A stretch of DNA of 64,000 bases from Clostridia bacterium (GTDB taxonomy: Bacteria > Bacillota > Clostridia > Christensenellales > Aristaeellaceae): assembly GCA_017460395.1 (NCBI GenBank), contig JAFUBA010000203.1, forward strand, positions 45,767 through 109,766, in the 5' to 3' direction. How positions within the stretch are numbered: position 1 is the first letter of the stretch; each line of letters starts with the position of its first letter. The notes under the pieces were generated by a model. That model was not told the origin of the DNA. It did no database searches and was given only the letters and a program-made list of their open reading frames with translations. Positions 26,147 to 36,691 of this stretch are shown piece by piece. Both the position numbers and the translations under genes were made by a program.

Positions 26147-26216
26147 GGGGGAGTCACCTCCCCCAGACCTTTATAAAGAATATAAGCCGTGCGCCGCAGA
26201 ATCATGCAGCGCACGG
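26147..26216 (-). promoter_or_regulatory. Two hairpins in the secY-adk intergenic region
   Basis: Directly after the secY stop, on the minus strand, CCGTGCGC pairs with GCGCACGG (26187-26194 with 26209-26216) and an AT-rich tract follows. A second perfect stem GGGGGAG/CTCCCCC (26147-26153 with 26158-26164) comes next. The first resembles a weak terminator, the second a stabiliser or processing site. This 131-base gap is the largest inside the ribosomal cluster. Confidence 0.5.
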
Positions 26217-26222
26217 TTTAAC

Positions 26223-27500
26223 TTACATGAATCCGCCCTTTTCCACGTCCATCTCGATACCGCGGATACTCATCTCACCCTGAATGGTCCGGATGGTCTC
26301 CAGAGCCACGCTCACAGCGATCAGGATGGAGGAAGCAGCATACGGCACGCTGGCATTGAGGCCACGGGTCAGAATGGTAGGTACAGAGGAAAGCACTGCC
26401 AGATACAGAGCCGCAAACAGGTTCAGCCTGTTGACGGTGGTCTGCAGATACTGTCTCATGTTCTTGCCGCGCTGGCCAGGGATGGTGGCACCCTGCATGA
26501 TCAGCTGCTCAGCCTGCTTCTTGGGATCGAAGGAAATCGAGGAATAGAAATAGGTGAAGGCAATGATGAGCAATGCTGAGATCAGCATGTACAGCACAGT
26601 GCCATAACCCATATTGATGGACCACCACTGGGTGAAGCCGCGAGTTGCCTGCGGATCAACCAGCTGAATGATGGTGGAGGGGAATGCCATAAAGGAGTAA
26701 GCAAAGATCAGAGGCATCACGCCCACGGAGACCACTTTCAGGGTCATGCGGGTGTTCTGGCCGCCATATACTCTGCGTCCCTTGGTCTGCTTGGCAATCT
26801 GCAGGGGAATCCTGCGCTCGCCGAGTTCCACAAAGGTCACCAGCACGGTCATGACCAGGGCTACGAGAATGATCACGAGCACGTTGATCCAGCCGGACAT
26901 GGTGCCATTTGCACTTGCATTGGTGAAACCGGAAACCACACCATTGAAGAGGTTGGAGATGATACCTACAAAGATCAGCAGAGAGATACCATTGCCAACA
27001 CCCTTTTCGGTGATCTGCTCACCCAGCCACATAGCGAAGGCGGTGCCGCCAGCCATGGACAGACCGACCAGCAGATAGTTAAGCCAGCCGCTCTTCATGT
27101 AGTTGAGACCAGCCACCAGGCCGATGGCCTGCAGAGCTGCAAGACCAACGGTCACATAGCGGGTGATCCGGTTGATTTTCTCACGGCCCTGGCCGCTTTC
27201 ATCCTGGCTCAGTCTTTCCAGAGCAGGGATCGCGATGCACAGGAGCTGCATGATAATGCTTGCATTGATGTACGGGGTAATACCCATGGCCATGATGGTC
27301 ATATTTGAGAAGGCATTACCGGTCATCATGTTGACCAGCTGCAGAAGAGGCAGATCCATGGAGGATCCAAGCCTTGTCTTATCGATGCCGGGTGCCGGGA
27401 TAACGGACACCACGCGATAGACCAGCAGCATCACAAATGTGAAGATCAGCTTCTTGCGAAGTTCCGGATTGTTCCAGACTTTACGAAGTGACTCCAGCAT
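26223..27500 (-). CDS. secY: Protein translocase subunit SecY
   Basis: The 425-residue, ten-helix membrane protein forms the protein-conducting channel with SecE and SecG. The plug region, GMGITPYINASIIMQLL-like segment and the loop with RRIPLQIAKQ are typical. Its ATG lies one base after the rplO stop, the standard spc-operon arrangement. Confidence 0.98.
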   Translation of the reverse strand: MLESLRKVWNNPELRKKLIFTFVMLLVYRVVSVIPAPGIDKTRLGSSMDLPLLQLVNMMTGNAFSNMTIMAMGITPYINASIIMQLLCIAIPALERLSQDESGQGREKINRITRYVTVGLAALQAIGLVAGLNYMKSGWLNYLLVGLSMAGGTAFAMWLGEQITEKGVGNGISLLIFVGIISNLFNGVVSGFTNASANGTMSGWINVLVIILVALVMTVLVTFVELGERRIPLQIAKQTKGRRVYGGQNTRMTLKVVSVGVMPLIFAYSFMAFPSTIIQLVDPQATRGFTQWWSINMGYGTVLYMLISALLIIAFTYFYSSISFDPKKQAEQLIMQGATIPGQRGKNMRQYLQTTVNRLNLFAALYLAVLSSVPTILTRGLNASVPYAASSILIAVSVALETIRTIQGEMSIRGIEMDVEKGGFM

Positions 27501-27501
27501 C

Positions 27502-27945
27502 TCAGATCACCTCGGCTTTCCCGCCGAGAGCCTCGATCTTTTCTTTTGCAGAGGCGGTATACTTGGCGACCTTCACCGTGAGGTTCTTGGCAGTCAGTTC
27601 GCCATCACCCATGATCTTGACGCCATCAAGAACCTTACGGATGATGCCTGCATCAAGGAGTGCCTGAGCGTCCACCGTGGCGCCGTCCTCAAACTTGTTG
27701 AGCCGTTCCACATTGATTGCCGTGTACTCGGTACCGAAGATGTTGGTGAAACCCTTCTTCGGAACACGACGGTACAGGGGCATCTGGCCGCCTTCAAAAC
27801 CAGGGCGCTTGCCGCCGCCAGAACGTGCTTTTGCACCCTTGTGGCCCTTACCGGAGGTTTTGCCCAGTCCGGAACCGACGCCACGACCCAGGCGCTTCTT
27901 CGCGGTGGTCGAGCCTTCTGCTGGACGCAGATCGTTCAGTTTCAT
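27502..27945 (-). CDS. rplO: 50S ribosomal protein L15
   Basis: The 147-residue protein has the Gly-rich basic N-terminus ([20 protein letters not shown]) and the family-typical [15 protein letters not shown] segment. It binds 23S rRNA late in large-subunit assembly. It lies between rpmD and secY, as is usual. Confidence 0.98.
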   Translation of the reverse strand: MKLNDLRPAEGSTTAKKRLGRGVGSGLGKTSGKGHKGAKARSGGGKRPGFEGGQMPLYRRVPKKGFTNIFGTEYTAINVERLNKFEDGATVDAQALLDAGIIRKVLDGVKIMGDGELTAKNLTVKVAKYTASAKEKIEALGGKAEVI

Positions 27946-27959
27946 TGTGGGTTCCCTCC

Positions 27960-28142
27960 TTACTCGTTCACTTCTTCGACCTTCACCATGTGCTTCACGG
28001 CGAAGATCTGCCCGCGCACGCAGGCATTATCCGGCTGACACACAGTCTGGCCAACCTTCCGAAGACCCAGTGCGGCCACCGTGGCCTTGTGCTTGGGCAG
28101 GGAAGCGATGGGAGACTTGATCAAGGTAATCTTGAGCTTCAT
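27960..28142 (-). CDS. rpmD: 50S ribosomal protein L30
   Basis: The 60-residue protein ([19 protein letters not shown]) has the short bacterial L30 form and the GLRKVGQTV motif. It sits 12 bases downstream of rpsE. Confidence 0.97.
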   Translation of the reverse strand: MKLKITLIKSPIASLPKHKATVAALGLRKVGQTVCQPDNACVRGQIFAVKHMVKVEEVNE

Positions 28143-28154
28143 CTTTCTTCCTCC

Positions 28155-28652
28155 TTATCCCAGCAGCTCTTCCACGGTCTTGCCGCGCATCTTGGCAACC
28201 TCTTCCGGGCTGCGCAGAAGCTTGAGCGCTTCCAGTGTGGCTTTCACGGTGTTGATCGGGTTGTTCGTGCCGAAGGACTTGGTGCGAATGTTCTTCACGC
28301 CAGCCATTTCCAGCACGGCACGGGCAGCGCCGCCCGCGATCACGCCGGTGCCTTCAGGAGCAGGAATGAGCACCACCTTGGCAGTGCTGTAATATCCTGT
28401 CACCTCGTGGGGGATGGTCGTTCCGGCCAGGGGAACATTGACAAGGGCCTTCTTGGCATCCTCGTTGGCCTTACGGATGGCCTCGGGGATTTCGACAGCC
28501 TTGCCCATGCCTGCGCCTACACGACCCTGCTCGTCACCGACGACAACCAGCGCGGAGAACCTCGCGTTGCGGCCGCCCTTGACGGTCTTGGACACGCGGT
28601 TGACAGCAACCAGGCGGTCCTTGAATTCGCTGTTCTGTTCGTAGCGTTGCAT
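28155..28652 (-). CDS. rpsE: 30S ribosomal protein S5
   Basis: The 165-residue protein has the double-stranded-RNA-binding N-terminal half ([15 protein letters not shown]) and the C-terminal GAGGAAR-type loop ([14 protein letters not shown]). It contributes to decoding accuracy and mRNA entry. It lies 19 bases after rplR. Confidence 0.98.
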   Translation of the reverse strand: MQRYEQNSEFKDRLVAVNRVSKTVKGGRNARFSALVVVGDEQGRVGAGMGKAVEIPEAIRKANEDAKKALVNVPLAGTTIPHEVTGYYSTAKVVLIPAPEGTGVIAGGAARAVLEMAGVKNIRTKSFGTNNPINTVKATLEALKLLRSPEEVAKMRGKTVEELLG

Positions 28653-28671
28653 TGCGTGTGTCCTCCTCTAC

Positions 28672-29040
28672 TTAGAAATCAAGTCCGGCTTCACGGGCAC
28701 CCGCAGCGACTTCCGCCACACGGCCGGTATACACATACCCGCCACGGTCGAAGACAACTGCCTTGATGCCTGCCTGGACAGCACGCTCACCTACGAGCTT
28801 GCCAACCAACTTGGCAGCACCCTTCTTGTCCACTTCCTCCAGCTGGCCCTTCAGGGAAGGATCCATGGTGGAAGCACTGACAAGCGTTACACCCTTCACA
28901 TCATCAATGATCTGGGCCTGGATATGCCTGTTGGAACGATACACGGAAAGACGCGGCATATCGGGGGTGCCGCTGATCTTCTTGCGGACACGTGCATGAC
29001 GAATCTCACGCACTTCATTACGGTCGCGCTTTTTGAACAT
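28672..29040 (-). CDS. rplR: 50S ribosomal protein L18
   Basis: The 122-residue protein binds 5S rRNA. The basic N-terminus ([20 protein letters not shown]), the [18 protein letters not shown] core and the [12 protein letters not shown] end are typical. Confidence 0.98.
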   Translation of the reverse strand: MFKKRDRNEVREIRHARVRKKISGTPDMPRLSVYRSNRHIQAQIIDDVKGVTLVSASTMDPSLKGQLEEVDKKGAAKLVGKLVGERAVQAGIKAVVFDRGGYVYTGRVAEVAAGAREAGLDF

Positions 29041-29058
29041 ATGCAGTCACTCCCTCTC

Positions 29059-29607
29059 TTACTTCTTACCGGTCTTGCCTTCCTTGCGGCGGATATGTTC
29101 ACCCTGATACTTGATGCCCTTGCCCAGATAGGGTTCAGGCTTACGGATGGCACGGATATCTGCTGCCAGGTTGCCGACCTGCTGCCTGTCAGCGCCCTTC
29201 ACCACGATGGTCGTATCGTTGGGTGTCTCGAAGGTGATTCCTTCGGGAGCCTGCAGGATCACAGGATGAGAGAAACCGATATTGATGTCCAGCTGCTTGC
29301 CGTTGTTGTTGGCCTTGGCTTTGTAGCCGGTGCCAACCATTTCCAGCGTCTTGGCGAAACCGTCGGTCACGCCAACGACCATGTTGTGCAGCAGGGCACG
29401 ATACAGACCGTGATAAGCCTTGGTCTGCTTGTTGTCATCCGGGCGGGTCAGGGTCAGCACATTGCCTTCCTGCTTGACGGTGATGACAGGATTGACCTTC
29501 TGGCTCAGCGTGGCCTTGGGGCCCTTCACTGTCACCAGATTGTCTGCGTCGATCGTGACCGTCACGCCCGCGGGAACCTGAATCGGAAGTCTTCCGATAC
29601 GAGACAT
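29059..29607 (-). CDS. rplF: 50S ribosomal protein L6
   Basis: The 182-residue protein starts SRIGRLPIQVPAGV and ends with the GKGIKYQGEHIRRKEGKTGKK tail. It lies near the factor-binding site of the large subunit. Order rpsH-rplF-rplR is standard. Confidence 0.98.
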   Translation of the reverse strand: MSRIGRLPIQVPAGVTVTIDADNLVTVKGPKATLSQKVNPVITVKQEGNVLTLTRPDDNKQTKAYHGLYRALLHNMVVGVTDGFAKTLEMVGTGYKAKANNNGKQLDINIGFSHPVILQAPEGITFETPNDTTIVVKGADRQQVGNLAADIRAIRKPEPYLGKGIKYQGEHIRRKEGKTGKK

Positions 29608-29633
29608 ATTCTCACACCTCCATGACGTGTCAC

Positions 29634-30035
29634 TTACCAGACATAAGCGAGGACTTCTCCGCCGAGATTGCCTTTGCGGGCATTCTTGTCGGTCATCAGG
29701 CCCTTGCTGGTGCTGATAATTGCGATGCCCAGACCGCCCAGTACTTTGGGCATTTCCTCGCAGCTGGTATAGACGCGAAGACCGGGCTTGCTGATGCGCT
29801 TCAGACCTGCGATCACAGGCTTCTGCTTGCCGTTGATATACTTCAGGGTGATCTTGATGATACCCTGCAGACCGTCGTCGATTACATCATACTTCGTGAT
29901 GTAGCCTTCTTCCAGCAAAATCTTGGCGATCGCCTTCTTGGTATTGCTGGCGGGCATCTCCACCGTATCATGCTTTGCTACCTGTGCGTTGCGGATGCGG
30001 GTGAGCATATCGGCAATGGGATCATTCACAACCAT
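29634..30035 (-). CDS. rpsH: 30S ribosomal protein S8
   Basis: The 133-residue protein has the N-terminal [15 protein letters not shown] motif and the C-terminal [13 protein letters not shown] motif. It binds the central domain of 16S rRNA. In E. coli S8 represses the spc operon by binding its mRNA; whether it does so here is not visible. Confidence 0.98.
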   Translation of the reverse strand: MVVNDPIADMLTRIRNAQVAKHDTVEMPASNTKKAIAKILLEEGYITKYDVIDDGLQGIIKITLKYINGKQKPVIAGLKRISKPGLRVYTSCEEMPKVLGGLGIAIISTSKGLMTDKNARKGNLGGEVLAYVW

Positions 30036-30065
30036 GATAGAACCTCCTTCCGTTCTTCTCCCCGC

Positions 30066-30251
30066 TTACCAACTGGCCTTGCGGACGCCGGGGATCTGGC
30101 CCTTATAGGCCAGCTCTCTGAAGCAGATGCGGCACACGCCATACTTGCGCAGCACGGAGTGCGGACGACCGCACAGACGGCAACGGGTATAGGCGCGAGT
30201 GGAGTACTTAGGCGCTCTTGCCTGCTTGAGTTTCATGCTCAGCTTTGCCAC
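30066..30251 (-). CDS. rpsN: 30S ribosomal protein S14, zinc-binding (type Z)
   Basis: The 61-residue short form has CRLC...CRIC zinc ligands (about residues 24-43), unlike the longer zinc-free S14. It belongs to the head of the small subunit. Confidence 0.97.
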   Translation of the reverse strand: MAKLSMKLKQARAPKYSTRAYTRCRLCGRPHSVLRKYGVCRICFRELAYKGQIPGVRKASW

Positions 30252-30270
30252 TTTATGTTTCCTCCTTCAA

Positions 30271-30816
30271 TTACGCCTTCTCAAAGGGCATGCCCAAGAG
30301 AGAGAGCAGTTCCTTGCATTCCTCATCGGTATGAGCAGTGGTGACGAAGATCATTTCCATGCCGCGGATCTTCTCCACCTTGTCATAGTCGATTTCGGGG
30401 AACAGGAGCTGTTCCTGGATGCCCAGGGCATAATTGCCACGGCCATCAAATGCCTTGGCAGAAACACCGTGGAAGTCTCTCACGCGGGGAAGCGCCACAG
30501 AGACGAGCTTATCCATGAACTCTTCCATCCGGACACCGCGCAGGGTAACCTTGGCACCGACATTCTGGCCTTCGCGAACCTTGAAGTTAGCAATGGACTT
30601 CTTGGCCTTGGTGACCATGGGCTTCTGGCCGGAAATGGTGGCCAGCTCGCTCAGAGCCAGCTCCAGAGCCTTGGAGTTATCCTTGCAGTCACCAAGACCC
30701 ATGTTGATCACGATCTTGTCCAGCTTCGGAACCTGCATCGGATTGGAATAGCCGAACTTCTGCTTCAAAGCAGGAACAGCCTCGGCCAGGTACTTTTCCT
30801 TGATCCTAGTAGCCAT
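30271..30816 (-). CDS. rplE: 50S ribosomal protein L5
   Basis: The 181-residue protein binds 5S rRNA and contacts the P-site tRNA. The [15 protein letters not shown] segment, [13 protein letters not shown] and the [13 protein letters not shown]-terminus are typical. Confidence 0.98.
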   Translation of the reverse strand: MATRIKEKYLAEAVPALKQKFGYSNPMQVPKLDKIVINMGLGDCKDNSKALELALSELATISGQKPMVTKAKKSIANFKVREGQNVGAKVTLRGVRMEEFMDKLVSVALPRVRDFHGVSAKAFDGRGNYALGIQEQLLFPEIDYDKVEKIRGMEMIFVTTAHTDEECKELLSLLGMPFEKA

Positions 30817-30834
30817 AAGACTTTTCCTCCTTTA

Positions 30835-31170
30835 TCAGTCGATATCCGCGCCGCACTTCTTGCAGACACGGATCATCTGGCGGACCAGCTTGCCTTCGTC
30901 ATTCTGGACCCGCTCCACCTTGTGAGCAGTACGGGCCGGCTTCTTGCACTTGGGGCAGATGAGCATGACGTTGCTGACGTCAATGGGCATCACCTTGTCG
31001 ACGATCTGGCTCTGGGTATCCGCACGCCGAGCCTTCATATGACGCTTGGCGATGTTGATGTTCTCCACCGTCACCCTGTGCTCCTTGGGGAGGCACTTGA
31101 TGACGCGGCCCGTCTTCCCGAGATCCTTGCCGGAGATAACGATGACCTCATCGTTCAATTTTACATGCAT
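30835..31170 (-). CDS. rplX: 50S ribosomal protein L24 with C-terminal zinc-ribbon cysteines
   Basis: The 111-residue protein starts with a KOW motif (VIVISGKDLGKTGRV) that initiates large-subunit assembly. Its C-terminal half has CPKC and CKKC pairs, a zinc-ribbon-like form found in some Firmicutes. It lies 14 bases after rplN. Confidence 0.97.
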   Translation of the reverse strand: MHVKLNDEVIVISGKDLGKTGRVIKCLPKEHRVTVENINIAKRHMKARRADTQSQIVDKVMPIDVSNVMLICPKCKKPARTAHKVERVQNDEGKLVRQMIRVCKKCGADID

Positions 31171-31184
31171 GACGCTTTACCTCC

Positions 31185-31553
31185 TCAAAGTACTTCGGGA
31201 GCCAGGGATACGATCTTCATGAAATCCTTCTCACGCAGTTCGCGTGCAACCGGTCCAAAGATACGGGTCCCACGGGGGAGATTCTGATCGTTGATGATGA
31301 CAGCTGCGTTATCGTCGAAACGAATGTAGCTGCCGTCCTTGCGGCGACGGTTCTTGCGGGTCCTGACAACCACAGCCTTCACCACATCGCCCTTCTTCAC
31401 TGCGCCGCCGGGCGTAGCAGTTTTTACGCTGGCCACGATGACATCACCAATGGAGCCATCACGCCGAAAAGAACCGCCCAGCACACGGATGCACATGATT
31501 TCCTTCGCGCCGGAGTTATCGGCGACCTTGAGTCGCGTTTGCGGCTGAATCAT
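31185..31553 (-). CDS. rplN: 50S ribosomal protein L14
   Basis: The 122-residue protein ([20 protein letters not shown]) has the full conserved sequence of L14, including GSIGDVI and the C-terminal IVSLAPEVL. It sits at the subunit interface. Confidence 0.98.
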   Translation of the reverse strand: MIQPQTRLKVADNSGAKEIMCIRVLGGSFRRDGSIGDVIVASVKTATPGGAVKKGDVVKAVVVRTRKNRRRKDGSYIRFDDNAAVIINDQNLPRGTRIFGPVARELREKDFMKIVSLAPEVL

Positions 31554-31581
31554 TGGGTATTTCCTCCTTCATGACAGCAGC

Positions 31582-31842
31582 TTACTTCGCCTTTTCGATG
31601 ATCTCTACCAGGCGCCAGCGCTTGTCGTGGCTCAGCGGGCGGGTTTCCATCACACGGATGGTGTCGCCCACACCGCACTCGTTCTTCTCGTCATGAACCT
31701 TCAGCTTGCTGGTACGGTTCATGATCTTGCCGTACAGGGGATGGCGGACACGGGTCTTGATCTGGATCACACAGGTCTTGTCCATCTTGTCGCTGACGAC
31801 CACGCCAACCCTGGTTTTCCGAAGTCCTCTTTCTTCACTCAT
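31582..31842 (-). CDS. rpsQ: 30S ribosomal protein S17
   Basis: The 86-residue OB-fold protein has the [16 protein letters not shown] motif and the C-terminal [15 protein letters not shown]. It binds the 5' domain of 16S rRNA. Confidence 0.98.
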   Translation of the reverse strand: MSEERGLRKTRVGVVVSDKMDKTCVIQIKTRVRHPLYGKIMNRTSKLKVHDEKNECGVGDTIRVMETRPLSHDKRWRLVEIIEKAK

Positions 31843-31867
31843 TGAAGCGGCTGCCTCCTTTCAAGTC

Positions 31868-32059
31868 TTACGCCTGTTCCTTCGCATGAAGAACCGTCAG
31901 GGTCCTGGCAATATCGTGCCGGATCTCAGAAAGCTTCTTCACGTTCTTCACCTGACCAGTGGCCAGCTGAAAACGGAGATTGAACAGTTCGGTCTTCAAC
32001 GCTGAAACCTGGGCCTGCAGCTCTTCTACAGACTTACCTTCAAGTTCTTTCGCCTTCAT
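31868..32059 (-). CDS. rpmC: 50S ribosomal protein L29
   Basis: The 63-residue two-helix protein has the LFNLRFQLATGQ motif. Its ATG shares one base with the rplP stop (TAATG), so its translation is coupled to L16. It lies by the exit tunnel where trigger factor docks. Confidence 0.97.
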   Translation of the reverse strand: MKAKELEGKSVEELQAQVSALKTELFNLRFQLATGQVKNVKKLSEIRHDIARTLTVLHAKEQA

Positions 32060-32499
32060 TACTGTTCACCACCCGTTTCAGTTGTCGCCATGTCGGCGCG
32101 CTTGATAATCTTGGTCTTCAGAGGCAGCTTGTGGGAAGCAAGACGAAGTGCTTCCCTGGCGACTTCCTCAGGCACACCCTTGATTTCAAAGAGAACACGT
32201 CCCGGCTTCACAACAGCCACCCAGTACTCAGGAGAGCCTTTGCCGGAACCCATTCGGGTCTCAGCGGGCTTCTCGGTGACGGGCTTGTCCGGGAAAATCT
32301 TGATCCACACCTGACCGCCACGCTTGGTGTAACGGGTCAGTGCGATACGAGCAGCTTCAATCTGCTGCGAAGTTACCCAGCAGGGCTCGGTAGCCTGAAG
32401 GCCATACTCACCGTAGGCCAGGAAATTGCCGCGATGGGCTTCGCCCTTCATGCGTCCGCGCATCACCTTGCGGCGCTTGACTCTCTTCGGCATCAGCAT
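32059..32499 (-). CDS. rplP: 50S ribosomal protein L16
   Basis: The 146-residue protein begins [18 protein letters not shown], the conserved L16 N-terminus; the first of two nearby ATG codons is chosen because family members start this way and GGAGG lies inside the end of rpsC. It organises the A-site region of the large subunit. Confidence 0.98.
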   Translation of the reverse strand: MLMPKRVKRRKVMRGRMKGEAHRGNFLAYGEYGLQATEPCWVTSQQIEAARIALTRYTKRGGQVWIKIFPDKPVTEKPAETRMGSGKGSPEYWVAVVKPGRVLFEIKGVPEEVAREALRLASHKLPLKTKIIKRADMATTETGGEQ

Positions 32500-32502
32500 A
32501 GG

Positions 32503-33171
32503 TTACTTGACCTCCTTCGCAGAAGGGCCCTTCTTGGCAGTGGGAAGAATCTGGCCCTTGTAGATCCAAACCTTGACGCCCAGACGGCCGTATGTGGTCT
32601 TTGCCTCGGCAAAGCCGTAGTCGATGTTGGCACGCAGCGTCTGCAGCGGGATGGAACCTTCGTGGTAGTGCTCGCTGCGGGCGATGTCCGCACCGCCGAT
32701 TCGGCCACCGACAGAGCACTTGATGCCCTTGACGCCGTTGACCTTCATGGCACGCTGGATGGACTGCTTCATCGCGCGACGGAAGCTGATTCTCTTCTCC
32801 AGCTGCTGGGCAATGTTCTCAGCCACGAGCTGGGCATCTCCGTCGGGCTGCTTGACCTCGTAGACGTTGATATGAGCTGCACGTCCGAGGAAATCGGTGA
32901 CTTCCTTCTTCAGCTGCTCAATATTGGCGCCCTTGGGGCCGATGATCATGCCAGGCTTGGAGGTGAAAATGTTCACCGTCACAGTCTGAGTGGTCCTCTC
33001 GATATCAATCTTGCTGATACCGGTGGTGTAATACTTCTTCTTGAGCATCTCGCGGAGCTTGTAGTCTTCCACAAGATTGTTCGCGAAATCCTTCTTATCG
33101 GCGTACCAACGGGTGCTCCAGTCGTAGATAACACCCACACGAGCGCCATGAGGATTGACTTTCTGACCCAT
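32503..33171 (-). CDS. rpsC: 30S ribosomal protein S3
   Basis: The 222-residue protein has the KH domain ([18 protein letters not shown]) and the C-terminal half with [12 protein letters not shown]. It lines the mRNA entry tunnel. Its start follows the rplV stop by two bases, with AAGGAGG in the last rplV codons. Confidence 0.98.
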   Translation of the reverse strand: MGQKVNPHGARVGVIYDWSTRWYADKKDFANNLVEDYKLREMLKKKYYTTGISKIDIERTTQTVTVNIFTSKPGMIIGPKGANIEQLKKEVTDFLGRAAHINVYEVKQPDGDAQLVAENIAQQLEKRISFRRAMKQSIQRAMKVNGVKGIKCSVGGRIGGADIARSEHYHEGSIPLQTLRANIDYGFAEAKTTYGRLGVKVWIYKGQILPTAKKGPSAKEVK

Positions 33172-33173
33172 GG

Positions 33174-33587
33174 TTAAGCCTCCTTCGCCTTGCTGACCTC
33201 ACGCGAATCCAGAATCACAGAAATGTGGCTGGTCCGCTTGAGCATGGGAGATGCGCTGCCACGGCTGCGGGCTACGTAGCGCTTCAGGGTGGGGCCGGGG
33301 TTCGCATACACTTCAGCAACATACAGGCTGTCTTCAGTGTAGGGAGCATTCTCACGGTTCACACCATTGGCGATGGCGCTCTCGAGCACCTTCAGCACGA
33401 CGGGAGACGCTGCCTTGGGGGTGTACAGCAGGATAGCCTTGGCTTCCTTCACACTCTTCCCCCGGATCAGATCAATGACGATCTTCACCTTGCGAGGGGA
33501 GATACGGATATACCTTGCATGAGCCTGAGGCCGACGGTCGCGGCCTGCCTTGCGGGCTGCAGCCTTGTCCCTTTGTCTGGTTGCCAT
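33174..33587 (-). CDS. rplV: 50S ribosomal protein L22
   Basis: The 137-residue protein has the family core ([19 protein letters not shown]) and the tunnel-lining hairpin with [14 protein letters not shown]. Its N-terminus has a basic, alanine-rich extension of about 22 residues. Confidence 0.98.
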   Translation of the reverse strand: MATRQRDKAAARKAGRDRRPQAHARYIRISPRKVKIVIDLIRGKSVKEAKAILLYTPKAASPVVLKVLESAIANGVNRENAPYTEDSLYVAEVYANPGPTLKRYVARSRGSASPMLKRTSHISVILDSREVSKAKEA

Positions 33588-33606
33588 ATCTTTTCACTCC
33601 TCTCGC

Positions 33607-33885
33607 TTACTTCTTGTTGGAACCCTTGTCCCCGGCATGGCCGCGGAAGGTCCGTGTGGGTGCAAACTCGCCCAGCTTGTGACCCACCATATCCTCAGTC
33701 ACATAAACCGGCACATGCTTGCGTCCGTCATGCACTGCGATGGTGTGTCCCACAAATTCGGGGAAAATGGTCGAAGCGCGGGACCAGGTCTTGACGACCG
33801 CCTTCTTACCGGACTGGTTCATCTCCTGAACACGCTTCATCAGCGCCTTCTCAATGTAAGGGCCTTTCTTAATCGAACGACTCAT
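33607..33885 (-). CDS. rpsS: 30S ribosomal protein S19
   Basis: The 92-residue protein ([18 protein letters not shown]) has the typical [21 protein letters not shown] core. It is in the head of the small subunit near S13. Confidence 0.98.
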   Translation of the reverse strand: MSRSIKKGPYIEKALMKRVQEMNQSGKKAVVKTWSRASTIFPEFVGHTIAVHDGRKHVPVYVTEDMVGHKLGEFAPTRTFRGHAGDKGSNKK

Positions 33886-33918
33886 TCGTCAGCTGCCTCC
33901 TTCCTCAGAGCTGCGCGC

Positions 33919-34752
33919 TTACTTCTTGCCAGCACGCTTGATGATCATCTTGTTGGAATACTTCTTGTGCTTCCTGGTCTTCAGGCCGAGAGCCGGCTTG
34001 CCCCAGGGAGTCACAGGTGCAGGCATACCCACAGGGCTCTTGCCTTCACCGCCTCCATGTGGATGATCATTCGGGTTCATCACAACACCGCGGACGGTGG
34101 GACGAATACCCATGTGGCGGACACGGCCGGCTTTGCCAAGACGGACATTTTCATGATCCGAATTGCCCACGGTGCCGATGGTGGCCATGGCGCCAAGGGG
34201 CAGCTTGCGCATCTCGCCGGAGGGGAGACGAACTGTCGCATAACCATTTTCCTTGGCCATGAGCTGAGCGCTCAGACCAGCGGAACGGACCAGCTGACCG
34301 CCGCGGCCAGGCTTGATCTCGACATTGTGAATCAGCGTACCAACAGGGATATTTGCCAGAGGCATTGCATTGCCAGGCATAATATCGGCGGTGGTGCTGG
34401 AGATCACCGTATCGCCCACCTTCAGGTCCAGAGGAGCCAGGATGTAGCGCTTCTCGCCGTCCACATAGTTGAGCAGGGCGATAAAGGCGCTGCGGTTAGG
34501 ATCGTATTCAATGGCTGCAACCTTGGCAGGAATGTCCTTCTTGTTGCGCTTGAAGTCAATGATACGATACTTGATCTTGTTGCCGCCGCCCTGATGGCGA
34601 ACGGTGATCTTGCCCTGGTTGTTCCTGCCGGAATGCTTCTTGAGATATTCCGTCAGGCTCTTTTCCGGAGTCTTCTTGGTGATCTCATCATAGGTCAGAA
34701 CCGACATGAAACGCCGGGCGGGCGAGGTCGGCTTATAATTCCGAATAGCCAT
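33919..34752 (-). CDS. rplB: 50S ribosomal protein L2
   Basis: The 277-residue protein has the conserved [18 protein letters not shown] loop with the histidine close to the peptidyl-transferase centre, and standard length. GGGAGGACTGAAAG precedes the ATG. Confidence 0.98.
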   Translation of the reverse strand: MAIRNYKPTSPARRFMSVLTYDEITKKTPEKSLTEYLKKHSGRNNQGKITVRHQGGGNKIKYRIIDFKRNKKDIPAKVAAIEYDPNRSAFIALLNYVDGEKRYILAPLDLKVGDTVISSTTADIMPGNAMPLANIPVGTLIHNVEIKPGRGGQLVRSAGLSAQLMAKENGYATVRLPSGEMRKLPLGAMATIGTVGNSDHENVRLGKAGRVRHMGIRPTVRGVVMNPNDHPHGGGEGKSPVGMPAPVTPWGKPALGLKTRKHKKYSNKMIIKRAGKK

Positions 34753-34769
34753 CTTTCAGTCCTCCCGTC

Positions 34770-35075
34770 TTACAGACCCATGCCATCAAAGAACTTGATG
34801 GGCTTGGAGTCTTCCTTCAGGGTTACATAGGCCTTCTTGACCTCAGGCGTTCTGCCCTGGGTGCGGCCGCGGCGCCTCAGCTTGCCGAGGGTCCGGGTCG
34901 TGTTGACCTTTGCTACCTTCACACCGTCTTCTTTGAACACTTCCTCGATGGCGCTCTTGATCTCGAACTTGTTCGCGGTCACGGGCACTTCGAAGACATA
35001 GCGCTTGGCATCAACGCCCTCCAGAGCCTTTTCAGTCAGGACGGGGCGGACAATCACGTCATGTACGTCTTTCAT
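34770..35075 (-). CDS. rplW: 50S ribosomal protein L23
   Basis: The 101-residue protein (KDVHDVIVRPVLTEKAL) lies at the exit tunnel and docks trigger factor and SRP. It starts immediately after the rplD stop codon (TAA then ATG), so the pair is tightly coupled. Confidence 0.98.
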   Translation of the reverse strand: MKDVHDVIVRPVLTEKALEGVDAKRYVFEVPVTANKFEIKSAIEEVFKEDGVKVAKVNTTRTLGKLRRRGRTQGRTPEVKKAYVTLKEDSKPIKFFDGMGL

Positions 35076-35699
35076 TTACGCGTAGACCTCCTCGACAGAC
35101 TCCAGCGCGGCCTTGGTCAGAACCAGTTTGCCGGCATTCAGGATATCGTAAACGTTGAGCGTATTGACGTATGTAGTCTTGGCTTCTGCGAGGTTCGCAG
35201 TTGCACGGACCACATTCTCATTGCGCTCGGGCAGCACCACAAGAGCCTTGCGATCAGCCTTCAGTGCCTTGAGCACGCCGGCCATCAGCTTGGTCTTGCC
35301 CTCAGTGAGGTTCAGGCTGTCCACCACGATGATGTCACCATCCTGGAGCTTGGAAGTCATGGCAGACTTGAAAGCCAGACGGCGAACCTTCTTGGGAACG
35401 TTGATCACATAATCGCGGGGCTTGGGTGCGAACACCACGCCGCCGTGACGGAACTGAGGCGCACGGTTGCCATGATGACGTGCATTGCCAGTGCCCTTCT
35501 GGCGATAAATCTTGCGGCCGCCTCCGCGGACTTCGCCGCGGGTCTTGGCGCTCTGCGTGCCCTGACGCTGAGCAGCCAGATAGGAACGGACGACCAGATG
35601 CATGGCGGGAACGTTGACCACGCTGGCAAAAATGTTTTCGCTCAGCTCAACCTCACCAATGGCCGTGCCTTCCATATTGAATAGCTGGGTCTTAGGCAT
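35076..35699 (-). CDS. rplD: 50S ribosomal protein L4
   Basis: The 207-residue protein has the extended loop TRGEVRGGGRKIYRQKGTGNARHG-like segment that enters the tunnel. In E. coli L4 represses the S10 operon through its leader; a structured leader is present before rpsJ here, but no binding evidence exists. Confidence 0.98.
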   Translation of the reverse strand: MPKTQLFNMEGTAIGEVELSENIFASVVNVPAMHLVVRSYLAAQRQGTQSAKTRGEVRGGGRKIYRQKGTGNARHHGNRAPQFRHGGVVFAPKPRDYVINVPKKVRRLAFKSAMTSKLQDGDIIVVDSLNLTEGKTKLMAGVLKALKADRKALVVLPERNENVVRATANLAEAKTTYVNTLNVYDILNAGKLVLTKAALESVEEVYA

Positions 35700-35721
35700 C
35701 TTTCATTCTCCTCCTTGTTGC

Positions 35722-36363
35722 TCAAGCTTTCACGCTGTCGCGCACAAGCAGCACGCTGCCGTTGGGGCCAGGAACAGCACCCTTGACAAGCAGCAGGTTC
35801 CGCTCGGCATCCACGCTGACCACTTCCAGATTCTGGATGGTCACCTTGTCAACACCGTAGTGTCCTGCCATGTGCTTGTTCTTGAACACGCGGGAAGGAT
35901 CGGAGTTTGCACTCATGGAGCCGACGCCGCGATGATACTTGGAGCCGTGCGCCATGGGGCCAGTGTGCTGATTCCATCTCTGGATGGGGCCAGTGTAGCC
36001 ATGGCCCTTGCTGGTGCCAGTGATGTCGATCTTGTCGCCCTCAGCAAACTGATCCACTTTGATCTCGTCGCCGACCTTGTAGCCGGTGCAGTCATCAAAA
36101 CGGAACTCGCGCAGATACCGCTTGCTTGCCACGCCGGCCTTCTTGAAGTGGCCAAGCTCAGGCTTGTTGAGCAGCTTCTCAGCGCGCTTTTCGGTCAGTT
36201 CGCCGAAACCGACCTGAACAGCTTCGTATCCGTCGGTCTCTGTATTCTTCAGCTGCACCACTGTGCAGGGGCCCGCCTCAATGACGGTGACCGGAACAAG
36301 ACGGCCGTCTCCGGTGAAGACCTGCGTCATGCCGATCTTTTTACCTACGATCGCTTTCTTCAT
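35722..36363 (-). CDS. rplC: 50S ribosomal protein L3
   Basis: The 213-residue protein starts [15 protein letters not shown] and has the [17 protein letters not shown] loop that reaches the peptidyl-transferase centre. AGGAGG precedes the ATG. Confidence 0.98.
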   Translation of the reverse strand: MKKAIVGKKIGMTQVFTGDGRLVPVTVIEAGPCTVVQLKNTETDGYEAVQVGFGELTEKRAEKLLNKPELGHFKKAGVASKRYLREFRFDDCTGYKVGDEIKVDQFAEGDKIDITGTSKGHGYTGPIQRWNQHTGPMAHGSKYHRGVGSMSANSDPSRVFKNKHMAGHYGVDKVTIQNLEVVSVDAERNLLLVKGAVPGPNGSVLLVRDSVKA

Positions 36364-36382
36364 TGTCCTTGTTCCTCCTGCC

Positions 36383-36691
36383 TCACAGCTTCATTTCGAT
36401 TTCGACACCAGCAGGAAGTTCAAGCTTCATCATGGCGTCCACCGTTTTCGGATTCGGGTTCACAATATCGATCAGCCGCTTATGGGTACGGCGCTCGAAC
36501 TGCTCGCGGCTATCCTTGTACTTGTGGGTAGCACGCAGGATGGTGATGACCTCTTTTTCCGTCGGGAGCGGAATGGGGCCTGATACCCTTGCGCCGGTCC
36601 TCTTTGCGGTTTCCACAATCCTGGAAGCGGACTGGTCGACGAGGGTGTGCTCATAGCTCTTGAGCTTGATGCGGATCTTCTGGTTGGCCAT
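36383..36691 (-). CDS. rpsJ: 30S ribosomal protein S10 (NusE)
   Basis: The 102-residue protein starts [14 protein letters not shown] and has the [12 protein letters not shown] segment. Besides its ribosomal role it takes part in NusB/NusG antitermination. The start at ATG 36691 is set by AAGGAGG nine bases upstream and by family alignment; a longer in-frame extension to 36823 is the structured leader. It is the first gene of the 27-gene cluster. Confidence 0.98.
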   Translation of the reverse strand: MANQKIRIKLKSYEHTLVDQSASRIVETAKRTGARVSGPIPLPTEKEVITILRATHKYKDSREQFERRTHKRLIDIVNPNPKTVDAMMKLELPAGVEIEMKL

